A DNA stretch of 64,000 bases, taken from an uncultured Bacteroidia bacterium (GTDB lineage Bacteria; Bacteroidota; Bacteroidia; Bacteroidales; UBA932). The stretch's first letter is position 1, and every line of letters begins with the position of its first letter. Below the pieces are notes generated by a model. The model saw only the letters and a program-made list of their open reading frames with translations, made no database searches and was not told the DNA's origin. The DNA is taken from positions 62,001 to 126,000 of the forward strand of contig CACZUR010000009.1 in assembly GCA_902784435.1 (NCBI GenBank). The letters run 5' to 3'. A program made the position numbers and the translations under genes. Positions 53,512 through 62,364 of this stretch are shown piece by piece.

Positions 53512-56500
53512 TTATTGATTAATGATACTGACCGTAACGCGGCGGTTGGCCTCGGGAGAAGCACTCTTGTTCCAGTCTCCCTCGCCCACCGACACGGAAA
53601 TGCGGGAGGCGTCTACGCCGGCTTCCTGCAGCTTGCGGGAAACATTCTCCACGCGCTCGCGGGAGAGACGGCGGTTGATTTCGGCGGTGCCGGTAGCCGT
53701 ATCGGCATAACCGGTAATCTGGATGCGGGCGTCGGGATAGGCCCGGAGCACCTGGAAGATGCGGCCCAGCTTGAAGATTTCGTCTTCACTCAGGGAAGAT
53801 TTTCCGAGGGTGAAATGGACATCTTCCTGATAAACTTCCTGCTTGGGCGCCACATAGACTTCCTTCACCACTTCCTTGATCACCTCTACGGGGACTTCCT
53901 TCACCACCTCTTTCACCACTTCTTTCACTTGCGGCACATAGGGTTCCACGTGCACGGGGGCGGGAGCGGCGGCTTTTTCGGCCTTCTTGCCGAACTTCAC
54001 CCTCACGGAGAAGCCCAGGTTGCGGGTAGAAGGCGTCATGAACAGGTCGATGCCGGCACCGTAGTTGCCGGCGTTGGACACCTGCTCGGGGTCGAAGGGG
54101 GCCTTGCAGTAAAGCATGGCCAGGTTACGGCCCACCAGGGACACGTTCAGGCCCTCAATCCACTTCACGGCCTTGCCGATGGGAATATCGTAGCCGATGG
54201 AGAGCTCGGACAGGCGGATGTTGGTCATGTCGTACACATAGTAGGCGCCCAGGGCGTCGGTGCCGGTAGGGCTGGCAATGGTCTGCCAGTAATCCTGGGC
54301 ACTGACCTGGTAGTAGTTGCGGGCGTTGCCATAGATATTGGCGGGGGCGAAGTTGAAGCCTTCCTCGCGGCCCAGCAGCGTCTTGTTGGTGACGCCGAAG
54401 CCGTCCATGGCCGCCTCGGTGAGGGAAACGCCCACACCGCCCTTGCGCATGGTGAACATGAAGGCCAGGTTCAGGCCCTTCCAGCTGAACTGGTTGCGCC
54501 AGGAAGCGGTCCAGTCCGGATTTACGTTACCGGCATACCACATGGTGTCGGGCGTACCGTCGTTGGGTGCCTTATACATGACACCGCCCTTGTCGGAAGG
54601 CGTCACATAAGGAGTGCCGTCCTCATGGGTAGCCAGACCGGAGACGTACATTTCGCCCACGGGACGGCCTTCGATGAGCCACATGGTCACGGCCGAAGTG
54701 CCGCCCACGTTCTCGCGGGTGCTCACATAGTGCTCGTTGCCGTTTGTGTAATCCAGCATCTTCACCACTTTGTTGGTGTTCTTGGTCCAGATGATGTTGG
54801 ACGTCCAGTTGAAGTCGGAGAAGAGGTCCTTGGTAAACAGGGCCGACAGCTCCACACCGTTGTTGTCTACCTGGCCGGCATTCACGTAGAACACGCTGGA
54901 ACCGCCTGCGGCGGTATTGGTAGGCGTAAACACCTGGTTGTACGTAGAAGAATGATAGTAGGTGGCTGCCAGCTGCAGGGCGCTCTTGAACAGGCGCACG
55001 TCGGCACCCACTTCCCAGGAACGGGTGCGCTCGGGCTGGAAGCCGGGAGCGGCGCTCCAGGTATTCAGGTTGGGCGTACCGCCTACCACGGGATAGGTGG
55101 TGCTCAGGATGTAGCGGCTGATGGGGTTGCCCACCTCGGCATAGGAAGCGCGGAGTTTGGCGTACGGGATGAAGTCGGACTTCTTGTCGAACATCTCGGT
55201 AATGAGCCAGGAGGCGCCCACGGAAGGATAGAAGAAAGGCTTCACGCCATCCTTGGTGGCCATCTGGGAAGCCCAGTCTTCGCGGGCCGTCGCTTCCAGG
55301 AACAGGAAGTTGCGGTAGCCCAGGTTCAGGGTGCCGAAGACAGACTGGGTCTGGTCGCGGAAGGTGTCCTTGGACTGGGCCTTGCCGGTTTCCATATTGG
55401 TGAAGGTAAACAGGTTGGCCACCCCCAGCAGGTCGCCGCCCAGGGCGGTGCCGCGGTAGAAGTAATCTTCGATGGAAGCGCCCAGGGTGGCGTTCACGGA
55501 GAAGAGGCTGTTCTCGCCGAAGTTCTTGTGGATGTTCAGCAGGACATCGGCATAGGTCTGGGTGGTCTTCTGGTCGTCATAGTAGTAACGGCCGTATTTG
55601 CCGGCGAACAGGCCATTGGAGCTGGCATAGTGCTTCTGCTCGGCGATGGTAGCGTTGCTGTCCGTGCGCACACGGGCCTGCACGTCCATCCAGTCGGTAA
55701 TGTCATACCCCAGGGAGCCGCCCAGGATGTAACGGTTCTTCCGGGCCGTGAACATGTTGCGGTTGATGGTCCAGAAGGGGTTCTGCATGGACAGCTGGCT
55801 GGTGCTCCAGAACTGCGTGGGGAAATTGCGTTCCCCGTTGTAGCGCTCGTACACGGTGTAGGCGTACAGGTTGTCGCCGGGACTCATCAGGTACAGCGGT
55901 ACCAGCGGGTTGTGGTACAGACCGCCGGAAAGCATGTTCTGCTCGTTCACACGGATGAACATGCCCAGCACGCTCAGGTGCAGCCTGTCGTTCAGGTAGT
56001 CGGCCGTGTGACGGAAGGTGGCGTTGAAACGGTTGTAGTCGTTGTTGGGGACGATGCCCCGGGCATCCGTATAACCTGCGCTCAGGTAAGTAGTGGAATG
56101 CTCACGGCCGGCAGACAGGCTCACGGAGTGAGCACTGTTGTAACCGGTCTGGAAGAAATCCTTGATACTCCAGGCAGGAGCCGTATCCAGCTTGCTGCCC
56201 CAGGAGGCATAGGCCCCGGCAGCGGCGCCATACTGGTTCTGGCGGGCGGGAAGCATGAGCGGGGAAGAGAAGGTGGTGCTGTTGGAATACGACACATGGA
56301 ACCCTTCCTCACCGGTGCGGGAGGTGAGCATGAGGATACCGTTGGCGGCCTTGTAGCCATACAGGGCGGCGGCCGAAGCGCCTACCAGGGCGCTCATGTC
56401 GGCAATATCCTCCGAGTTGATGTTGGACATACCGTCACCGGACAGGCCGGATCCGGCATAGATGCTCCAGGAGTCGCCCGGCTTGGTGGTGCTCAGGGTA

Positions 56501-57081
56501 GGCAGCGGAATGCCGTCCAGCACATACAGGGCGTTGTTGTTGCCGCTGATGGACTTGGCACCGCGCATCACCACCTTGGTCTCGGAACCGGCACCTGCGG
56601 CGGTTTCATTGATCTGGACACCGGCAATCTTGCCGGAGAGGGAATTCACCATGTTGGCCTCGCGGGTCACGAACACCTTTTCGTCCAGTTTCTGGACATT
56701 GTACGTGACCGCTTTTTCGGCACGCTTGATGCCCAGCGCGGTAACCACGACGCCTTCCAGGACGGTAGCGTCTTCGGCCAGGGTGACATGGATCACTGTA
56801 CGCCCTGCAATGTCTACCAGCTGGTCCACCATCCCTATGTAGGAATAGCGCAGCTGCGAGGCATTCTCAGGTACGTTCAGCGAGTAGTTTCCGTCGAAGT
56901 CCGTGATGGTGCCAATGGTTGGTTGGCCTTCGACCACTACGCCTGCCCCGATGAGCGGTTCGTTGTTCTGATCCACTACCTGTCCGGTAACGGTACGGCC
57001 GCCCTGGGCAAAGACCAGGGAGCAGGCCGCAAGCAACGAAGCGGCAACGAGGCAAACCTTACGTAAGCTGTTGTTTAACAT
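53512..57081 (-). CDS. SusC/RagA TonB-dependent transporter with C-terminal OmpA domain
   Basis: The 1189-residue protein has a signal peptide (to VFA-QGG), a carboxypeptidase-regulatory-like domain (about 29-115), a plug (TALGIKRAEKAVTYNVQKLD and the conserved KIAGVQINE) and a 22-stranded barrel ending with LGFSVRVKFG near residue 1031. Instead of stopping there it continues with a linker of V-K-E-V repeats (about 1032-1084) and an OmpA-like peptidoglycan-binding domain (about 1085-1189; GYADTATGTAEINRRLSRERVENV). SusC proteins normally end with the last strand. The C-terminus of such barrels faces the periplasm, so the OmpA part could anchor the transporter to peptidoglycan. Confidence 0.92.
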   Translation of the reverse strand: MLNNSLRKVCLVAASLLAACSLVFAQGGRTVTGQVVDQNNEPLIGAGVVVEGQPTIGTITDFDGNYSLNVPENASQLRYSYIGMVDQLVDIAGRTVIHVTLAEDATVLEGVVVTALGIKRAEKAVTYNVQKLDEKVFVTREANMVNSLSGKIAGVQINETAAGAGSETKVVMRGAKSISGNNNALYVLDGIPLPTLSTTKPGDSWSIYAGSGLSGDGMSNINSEDIADMSALVGASAAALYGYKAANGILMLTSRTGEEGFHVSYSNSTTFSSPLMLPARQNQYGAAAGAYASWGSKLDTAPAWSIKDFFQTGYNSAHSVSLSAGREHSTTYLSAGYTDARGIVPNNDYNRFNATFRHTADYLNDRLHLSVLGMFIRVNEQNMLSGGLYHNPLVPLYLMSPGDNLYAYTVYERYNGERNFPTQFWSTSQLSMQNPFWTINRNMFTARKNRYILGGSLGYDITDWMDVQARVRTDSNATIAEQKHYASSNGLFAGKYGRYYYDDQKTTQTYADVLLNIHKNFGENSLFSVNATLGASIEDYFYRGTALGGDLLGVANLFTFTNMETGKAQSKDTFRDQTQSVFGTLNLGYRNFLFLEATAREDWASQMATKDGVKPFFYPSVGASWLITEMFDKKSDFIPYAKLRASYAEVGNPISRYILSTTYPVVGGTPNLNTWSAAPGFQPERTRSWEVGADVRLFKSALQLAATYYHSSTYNQVFTPTNTAAGGSSVFYVNAGQVDNNGVELSALFTKDLFSDFNWTSNIIWTKNTNKVVKMLDYTNGNEHYVSTRENVGGTSAVTMWLIEGRPVGEMYVSGLATHEDGTPYVTPSDKGGVMYKAPNDGTPDTMWYAGNVNPDWTASWRNQFSWKGLNLAFMFTMRKGGVGVSLTEAAMDGFGVTNKTLLGREEGFNFAPANIYGNARNYYQVSAQDYWQTIASPTGTDALGAYYVYDMTNIRLSELSIGYDIPIGKAVKWIEGLNVSLVGRNLAMLYCKAPFDPEQVSNAGNYGAGIDLFMTPSTRNLGFSVRVKFGKKAEKAAAPAPVHVEPYVPQVKEVVKEVVKEVPVEVIKEVVKEVYVAPKQEVYQEDVHFTLGKSSLSEDEIFKLGRIFQVLRAYPDARIQITGYADTATGTAEINRRLSRERVENVSRKLQEAGVDASRISVSVGEGDWNKSASPEANRRVTVSIINQ

Positions 57082-57136
57082 TGAATTAAAATTTGGTTAA
57101 TACGATGGTTTTGGTTTCGATTTTTAATTTGGGGCG

Positions 57137-57165
57137 CAAATTTACTAATAATTTGTGAGAGCAAA
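57137..57165 (-). promoter_or_regulatory. Promoter of the susC locus
   Basis: On the minus strand TTTG (57162-57165) is followed after 17 bases by TAAATTTG (57137-57144), 56 bases before the susC ATG. The leader of about 50 bases is the longest in the window for a protein gene without a structured leader. No regulator gene (HTCS, ECF sigma/anti-sigma) lies next to the locus in this window. Confidence 0.6.
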
Positions 57166-57216
57166 AATAATTTAGCAGCTAAAAATTGCTAAACTCCGCA
57201 TGTTCCAAAAAAGCGC

Positions 57217-57224
57217 TATCTTTG
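57217..57224 (+). promoter_or_regulatory. -7 element TATCTTTG for dusB
   Basis: TATCTTTG lies five bases before the dusB ATG at 57230, again implying a near-leaderless transcript, as at lgt. Confidence 0.6.
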
Positions 57225-57229
57225 CAGCC

Positions 57230-58264
57230 ATGAAAGTGGGAAACATCGATTTGGGATACCGCCCGGTGACGCTGGCGCCCATGGAAGACGTCACGGACGC
57301 CAGCTTCCGCATCCTGTGCAGGGAGGCCGGCGCCGCCATGGTCACCACGGAGTTCGTGAGCTCCGACGGCCTGGTGCGGGACGTCCAGAAGACCATCGCC
57401 AAGATGCACACCCTGGAGGAAGAGGCGCCCGTGGCCGTCCAGATCTATGGGAGCATCCCCGAGGCCATGGTGAACGCCGCCCGGATGGCCGCCAACGCCA
57501 AAGAACTGGCCGGGGGGCACGGGGCCGATATCGTGGATATCAACTTCGGCTGCCCCGTCTCCAAGATTGCGGGCCGCGGCGCCGGCAGCGGCATGATGCG
57601 CGAACCCGACAAGATGGTGGCCATCACCCGGGCCATCGTGGAGGCCCTTCCCGACAAGCCCGTCACGGTCAAGACCCGCCTGGGCTGGGACGAGGGTTCC
57701 AAAATCATCGTGGAACTGGCCGAACGCCTGCAGGACGTGGGCATATCGGCCCTGACCATCCACGGCCGCACCCGCTGCCAGATGTACAAGGGAGAGGCGG
57801 ACTGGACGCTGATCGGCGCGGTGAAAGAGAATCCGCGCATGCACATTCCCATCATCGGGAACGGAGACATCAACTCCGCCGCCCGCGCGAAAGAAATGTT
57901 TGACCGCTATGGGGTGGACGGCATCATGGTGGGGCGCGCCAGCTTCGGCCATCCCTGGATCTTCTCGGAAATCCGCCATCTGCTGGACACCGGAGAGGAA
58001 CTGCCGCCCATGAGCGTCCGCGACCGCGTGGCCCTGGCCAAACGCCATTTCCAGCTTTCCCTGGACCTGAAGGGCCCCGTCACCGGCGTGTACGAGATGC
58101 GCCGCCACCTGTCGTGCTATTTCAAGGGCCTGAGGGATTTCAAGGACACCCGCATCAAACTGGTCACTTCCAAGGATCCGGCCGAAATCCTCTCCACCCT
58201 GGACTACGTAGCCCGGCGCTGGGGCGACGAATCCCCCGCCGTGGAAGGCGTGTACGGAATTTAG
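57230..58264 (+). CDS. dusB: tRNA-dihydrouridine synthase
   Basis: Dus enzymes reduce uridine to dihydrouridine in tRNA with FMN and NADPH. The 344-residue protein has the TIM-barrel motifs [35 protein letters not shown] with the catalytic Cys, [25 protein letters not shown] and GNGDINSA. The DusB-type order and length fit. The ATG at 57230 is chosen because the -7 element lies just upstream of it. pfkA follows after 20 bases. Confidence 0.95.
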   Translation: MKVGNIDLGYRPVTLAPMEDVTDASFRILCREAGAAMVTTEFVSSDGLVRDVQKTIAKMHTLEEEAPVAVQIYGSIPEAMVNAARMAANAKELAGGHGADIVDINFGCPVSKIAGRGAGSGMMREPDKMVAITRAIVEALPDKPVTVKTRLGWDEGSKIIVELAERLQDVGISALTIHGRTRCQMYKGEADWTLIGAVKENPRMHIPIIGNGDINSAARAKEMFDRYGVDGIMVGRASFGHPWIFSEIRHLLDTGEELPPMSVRDRVALAKRHFQLSLDLKGPVTGVYEMRRHLSCYFKGLRDFKDTRIKLVTSKDPAEILSTLDYVARRWGDESPAVEGVYGI

Positions 58265-58284
58265 CAAGAACAAACACCGATTAT

Positions 58285-59274
58285 ATGGAAAGACATATCA
58301 ACACCATCGGCATTCTGACCTCGGGCGGAGACGCGCCGGGCATGAACGCCGCCATCCGGGCCGTCACCCGGGCAGCCCGTTTTCACAACATGAACGTCAT
58401 CGGCATCCTGCGCGGATACCTGGGCCTCATCGAGAAAGAATTCGTGAAATTCACCTCCTCCAGCGTATCCAACACCATCCAGCGCGGCGGAACCATCCTG
58501 AAAACAGCCCGCTGCGGGGCGTTCATGGAGCCGGAAGGCCGCAAGAAGGCCTATGAGAACATGGTGGAGGCCGGCATCGACGCCCTCGTGGTCATCGGCG
58601 GAAACGGTTCCCTCACCGGAGCGCAGCTCTTTGCGCGGGAGTACGACATTCCCATCATCGGCCTGCCGGGCACCATCGACAATGACCTGTACGGAACGGA
58701 CAGCACCATCGGCTACGACAGCGCCCTGAACACCATCGTGGAATGCGTGGACAAGATCCGCGACACCGCCAACTCCCACGACCGCATCTTCTTCATCGAG
58801 GTCATGGGCCGCGACGCCGGCTTCCTGGCCCAGAACAGCGCCATCGCTTCGGGCGCAGAGGCCGCCATCATCCCCGAAAGCGCCACGGACGTGGACCAGC
58901 TGGCCGATTTCATCGAACGCGGCAAGCGCAAGAGCAAGAACAGCGCCATCGTGCTGGTGAGCGAAGCCCAGAAAAACGGCGTAGGCGGCGCCCTCTACTA
59001 TGCCGACCGCATCAAGAAGGAATACCCGCAGTTCGACGCCCGTGTGACCATCCTGGGCCACCTGCAGCGCGGCGGCACCCCTACGGCCTATGACCGCATC
59101 CTGGCTTCGCGCATGGGATACGCCGCCATCGAGGCCCTGCTGGAAGGCCAGCGCAACGTGATGATCGGCATCAAGAACGACGAAATCGTGTACGTACCCA
59201 TCTCCAGGGCCGTCAAGACGGACAAGCCCATCAACAAGGAGCTGATTTCGGTGCTGAACGTATTGTCGATGTAG
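58285..59274 (+). CDS. pfkA: 6-phosphofructokinase, ATP type
   Basis: PfkA phosphorylates fructose-6-phosphate in glycolysis. The 329-residue protein has [32 protein letters not shown] and [21 protein letters not shown]; the Gly residues after GGN and in PGTIDND are those of ATP-dependent enzymes rather than the pyrophosphate type. [11 protein letters not shown] and [16 protein letters not shown] complete the active site. The Asn in GGNG replaces the Asp of the E. coli enzyme. It lies on the same message as dusB and ends eight bases from the convergent lpxK. Confidence 0.95.
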   Translation: MERHINTIGILTSGGDAPGMNAAIRAVTRAARFHNMNVIGILRGYLGLIEKEFVKFTSSSVSNTIQRGGTILKTARCGAFMEPEGRKKAYENMVEAGIDALVVIGGNGSLTGAQLFAREYDIPIIGLPGTIDNDLYGTDSTIGYDSALNTIVECVDKIRDTANSHDRIFFIEVMGRDAGFLAQNSAIASGAEAAIIPESATDVDQLADFIERGKRKSKNSAIVLVSEAQKNGVGGALYYADRIKKEYPQFDARVTILGHLQRGGTPTAYDRILASRMGYAAIEALLEGQRNVMIGIKNDEIVYVPISRAVKTDKPINKELISVLNVLSM

Positions 59275-59282
59275 GTCCGGCC

Positions 59283-60281
59283 TCAGCCCTCCAGCGCGGA
59301 GAGCACCAGGTCCTGGAAGGCCGATTCCTCTTCCTGCGACAGGAAAGCGGCCCGGATGGGCCAGTAGAACAGCCGGTGACGCAGGGCATCGGGCATGGAA
59401 GGGACGTCCCGCAGACGCTGGGCGTCCTTTTCCGTGGTCATCAGGCAGGCGATGGGCGTCTGACTAGCCGCAGCGGCGATGTTGCGGATGTCCTTGCGGG
59501 AAAAGGCATGGTGGTCCGGGAAACGCAGGTGCCGGACAATCTTGTAGGTGTCGGAAATGTGGCTACGCAGCGGCGCATCGTTGGCGATGCCGCTCACCAG
59601 CACCACTTTCTGAGCGTAGAGGTAGTGCGGATCCCCTTCCGGGAAAACGGGCTGGGGACGCTCGTACTGCAGGGTGGTGAAAAAGAGCGGCTGCTCCGGC
59701 TTGAGCCTGAGCCGGGAGCGCCAGCGCTCCTTCTCTTCGTCTGAGAGCTCCGAAGGGCATTTGGTAACGACGACGGCGTGGGCCTTCCGGATGCGGGAAG
59801 GGAGGTCCCTGAGGCGCCCCCAGGGCAGCAGCCGGTCTTCGAAAATGGGCCTGGAGTAGTCTACCAGCACGATTTTCAGGCTGGCATCCAGCTTCCGGTA
59901 CTGGAAGGCATCGTCCAGGACGATGACCTGGGGATGTCCGGCAGCCAGCTCCCGGCAGCCGTGCAGGCGGTCTTTGTCCACGGCCACCGTCGCCGACGGG
60001 AATTTCCGGGCCATCTGCAGGGGTTCGTCCCCTACGCTGCGGGCGGTATCTGTCTCCTGCACGATGCGGAAGCCCCGGGACTTGCGTTTGTATCCACGGG
60101 AGAGCACCGCCACGGCGCGGAACTCCAGCAGGCGCAGCAGCAGTTCCACGTGCGGGGTTTTCCCGGTGCCGCCCACGGTGACATTGCCCACGCAGATGGT
60201 GGGAACAGCGGCTTTCTGCACCTTTTTCCAGCCTTTGTCATAGGCCAGGTGCCGGAGGGAAAGGATGATTCTGTACAGCAT
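59283..60281 (-). CDS. lpxK: Tetraacyldisaccharide 4'-kinase
   Basis: LpxK adds the 4'-phosphate of lipid A at the inner membrane. The 332-residue protein has an N-terminal membrane-associated helix, the Walker A GNVTVGGTGKTPHVELL, and the lipid A kinase segments VAVLSRGYKRKSRGF and VIVLDDAFQYRKLDAS. Normal length. It lies ten bases after the DAHP synthase gene and closes the minus-strand run. Confidence 0.95.
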   Translation of the reverse strand: MLYRIILSLRHLAYDKGWKKVQKAAVPTICVGNVTVGGTGKTPHVELLLRLLEFRAVAVLSRGYKRKSRGFRIVQETDTARSVGDEPLQMARKFPSATVAVDKDRLHGCRELAAGHPQVIVLDDAFQYRKLDASLKIVLVDYSRPIFEDRLLPWGRLRDLPSRIRKAHAVVVTKCPSELSDEEKERWRSRLRLKPEQPLFFTTLQYERPQPVFPEGDPHYLYAQKVVLVSGIANDAPLRSHISDTYKIVRHLRFPDHHAFSRKDIRNIAAAASQTPIACLMTTEKDAQRLRDVPSMPDALRHRLFYWPIRAAFLSQEEESAFQDLVLSALEG

Positions 60282-60291
60282 AAGCGGGGGG

Positions 60292-61380
60292 CTACAAATC
60301 CATCATCTGGTTCTGCACGCGGACGGACTCCTCGTGGATGGCGTTCATGATGGAGCGGATGGCCTGCTCGGAGATGTTCAGCTGGGCGGCGCGGGCCACT
60401 ACGTCCTGGAGGAGCTGGTCCCATCGGCCCGTCTGCAGTACGGCCACGTTGTGCTCTTTCTTGTAGTGGCCGATGGCGCGGCTCACGTCCATGCGGTCTT
60501 TCAGCAGCTTCAGGAGGTTCTCGTCAATGACGTCGATGCGGGCGCGAAGGGCGTCTATCCCCTCCCGGTAACTCACGTTCTCCGAGGTGTTGTCGCGGAT
60601 GATCAGGCTCTCCAGCAGCAGCTGGAGGGCATTCGGGGTGAGCTGCTGCTTGGCGTCGGACCAGGCCTCCTGCGGGCAGCAGTGGCTTTCCACCATGAGT
60701 CCGTCCATGCCCAGGTCCATGGCCCGCTGCGACAGTTCCAGCAGATACTTGCGGTCCCCCGCCATGTGCGAAGGGTCGGCGAAGAAGGCCATCTTCGGAT
60801 AGCGCGTGCGCAGCTGGATGGCCAGTTCCCAGCCCGGGTCGTTGCGGTACGGGATGGGGGCCGATGTGGAAAAGCCCCGGTGCACCACGCCCAGTTTCCG
60901 GATGCCGGCGCGGTTCAGGCGCTCCAGGGCGCCGATCCACAGGTCCAGGTCCGGGTTTACGGGATTCTTCACCAGCACGGGGATGTCCGTGCCTTCCAGG
61001 GCATCGGCAATCTCCTGCATCAGGAAGGGGTTGGCGCTGGTGCGGGCCCCGATCCAGATCATGTCCACACCATACTTGATGCACTCCAGCACGTGTTTTT
61101 CCGTGGCCACCTCGGTGCACACCTGCATGCCCAGTTCCTCCTTCACGCGGCGCAGCCACTTCAGGCCCTGCGACCCCACGCCCTCGAACGAGCCCGGATG
61201 CGTACGCGGCTTCCAGATGCCTGCGCGGTAGACGTGAATCCCGAAGGCGTGCAGCCCCCGGGCGGTTTCCATCACCTGCTCTTCGGTCTCGGCGCTGCAG
61301 GGGCCGGCGATGCACATGGGCCGGGGCAGGGTGAAAAAGCCCCACTCGGTGCCGGGGATAATCTCCAGTTCGTGTGCCAT
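60292..61380 (-). CDS. Bifunctional DAHP synthase / chorismate mutase
   Basis: The 362-residue protein makes DAHP from PEP and erythrose-4-phosphate (N-terminal type I-beta/KDOPS-like domain, residues about 1-265, CIAGPCSAET, VYRAGIWKPRTHPGSFEG, FADPSHMAGDRK) and has an AroQ chorismate mutase domain at the C-terminus (about 270-362, LRARIDVIDENLLKLLKDRM and RAIGHYKKEH). This fusion is common in Bacteroidota and allows feedback control of the aromatic pathway. It shares one base with tyrA. Confidence 0.95.
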   Translation of the reverse strand: MAHELEIIPGTEWGFFTLPRPMCIAGPCSAETEEQVMETARGLHAFGIHVYRAGIWKPRTHPGSFEGVGSQGLKWLRRVKEELGMQVCTEVATEKHVLECIKYGVDMIWIGARTSANPFLMQEIADALEGTDIPVLVKNPVNPDLDLWIGALERLNRAGIRKLGVVHRGFSTSAPIPYRNDPGWELAIQLRTRYPKMAFFADPSHMAGDRKYLLELSQRAMDLGMDGLMVESHCCPQEAWSDAKQQLTPNALQLLLESLIIRDNTSENVSYREGIDALRARIDVIDENLLKLLKDRMDVSRAIGHYKKEHNVAVLQTGRWDQLLQDVVARAAQLNISEQAIRSIMNAIHEESVRVQNQMMDL

Positions 61381-62300
61381 TATCGGATAATCTTTTTAAT
61401 CTTGTTCGCTTCCACAATGAGTTCCCGGATGGAGGCCTCGTCGTAAGTGGCCACGGCATCGCGGAACTGCTTCATTTTCTCTATATAGGTATCCATCACC
61501 TGCAGGACATTGTCGCGGTTCTGGCTCAGGATGGGCACCCACATGTCGGCGCTGGACTTGGCCAGGCGCACGGTGCTGGAAAAGCCGCCGGACGCCAGGT
61601 CGAAGATATGCTTTTCGTCCTTCTCCTTGTCCAGCACCGTCAGGGCCAGGGCAAAGGACGTGACATGGGAGATGTGCGACACGTAGGCCGTGTGCACGTC
61701 GTGCTGCCCCGCCTGCATGTAGATGGGACGCATGTTCAGCACGCCGTACAGCTCCTCGATGGTCTTCAGGGCCCGGGCCGATGACTCCTCCGCGTTGCAG
61801 AAGATGCACGCCCGCCCGTCGAACAGGCCCGGCTGCGCCGCCCAGGGGCCGCTGTACTCCGTACCGGCCATGGGATGCGTGCTCACGAACTGCTCCCGCC
61901 GCGGGTGGTACTGGACGGCCCGGCAAATTGCGTCTTTGGTAGAACAGACGTCTATCACAATCTTCTCCCCGTCCTGAATACGGTCCAGAATGTCCGTGGC
62001 CAGTTTCACGGCGGCGCCCACGGGGACGGCCACCACGATGATATCGGCCCGCTCCACGCAGGTGTCCAGGTCCACGACTTCATCTACCAGGCCGATGGTC
62101 TTTGCCGCCTCCGCCGCCACCGGATCCCGCTCCACGCCCAGCGTCCGGGCCGCGAAGCCCCGCCTTTTCAGGTCCAGGGCCATGGACCCGCCGATGAGAC
62201 CCAGGCCGATGACGCCGACCGTGACGCCGGACATGTTGCCGGCGCCAGTGGGGGCCATTTCGCCGACCGCGCCCTCGACCGTTTTTGTTAAATCGTTCAT
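61380..62300 (-). CDS. tyrA: Prephenate dehydrogenase
   Basis: TyrA oxidises prephenate to 4-hydroxyphenylpyruvate for tyrosine. The 306-residue protein has a Rossmann start VGVIGLGLIGGSMALDL, the substrate motif STHPMAGTEYSG and the helical C-terminal dimerisation part. The first 25 residues (NDLTKTVEGAVGEMAPTGAG) are an extra N-terminal tail; an alternative start at the next Met (62234) would remove it. It is preceded by a strong 12-bp hairpin. Confidence 0.92.
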   Translation of the reverse strand: MNDLTKTVEGAVGEMAPTGAGNMSGVTVGVIGLGLIGGSMALDLKRRGFAARTLGVERDPVAAEAAKTIGLVDEVVDLDTCVERADIIVVAVPVGAAVKLATDILDRIQDGEKIVIDVCSTKDAICRAVQYHPRREQFVSTHPMAGTEYSGPWAAQPGLFDGRACIFCNAEESSARALKTIEELYGVLNMRPIYMQAGQHDVHTAYVSHISHVTSFALALTVLDKEKDEKHIFDLASGGFSSTVRLAKSSADMWVPILSQNRDNVLQVMDTYIEKMKQFRDAVATYDEASIRELIVEANKIKKIIR

Positions 62301-62317
62301 TATCAACACCTTATGCG

Positions 62318-62349
62318 TTTTCCTCCCGGCGTTTTGACCGGGAGGAAAA
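62318..62349. repeat. 12-bp perfect hairpin before tyrA
   Basis: TTTTCCTCCCGG (62318-62329) and CCGGGAGGAAAA (62338-62349) are perfect complements around an 8-base loop. It lies in the 64-bp gap between the aminotransferase and tyrA. On either strand there is no T-run after the stem, so it is not a normal terminator. It may be a regulatory hairpin or an isolated repeat. Confidence 0.6.
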
Positions 62350-62364
62350 TCCGTAAACGCCTCA

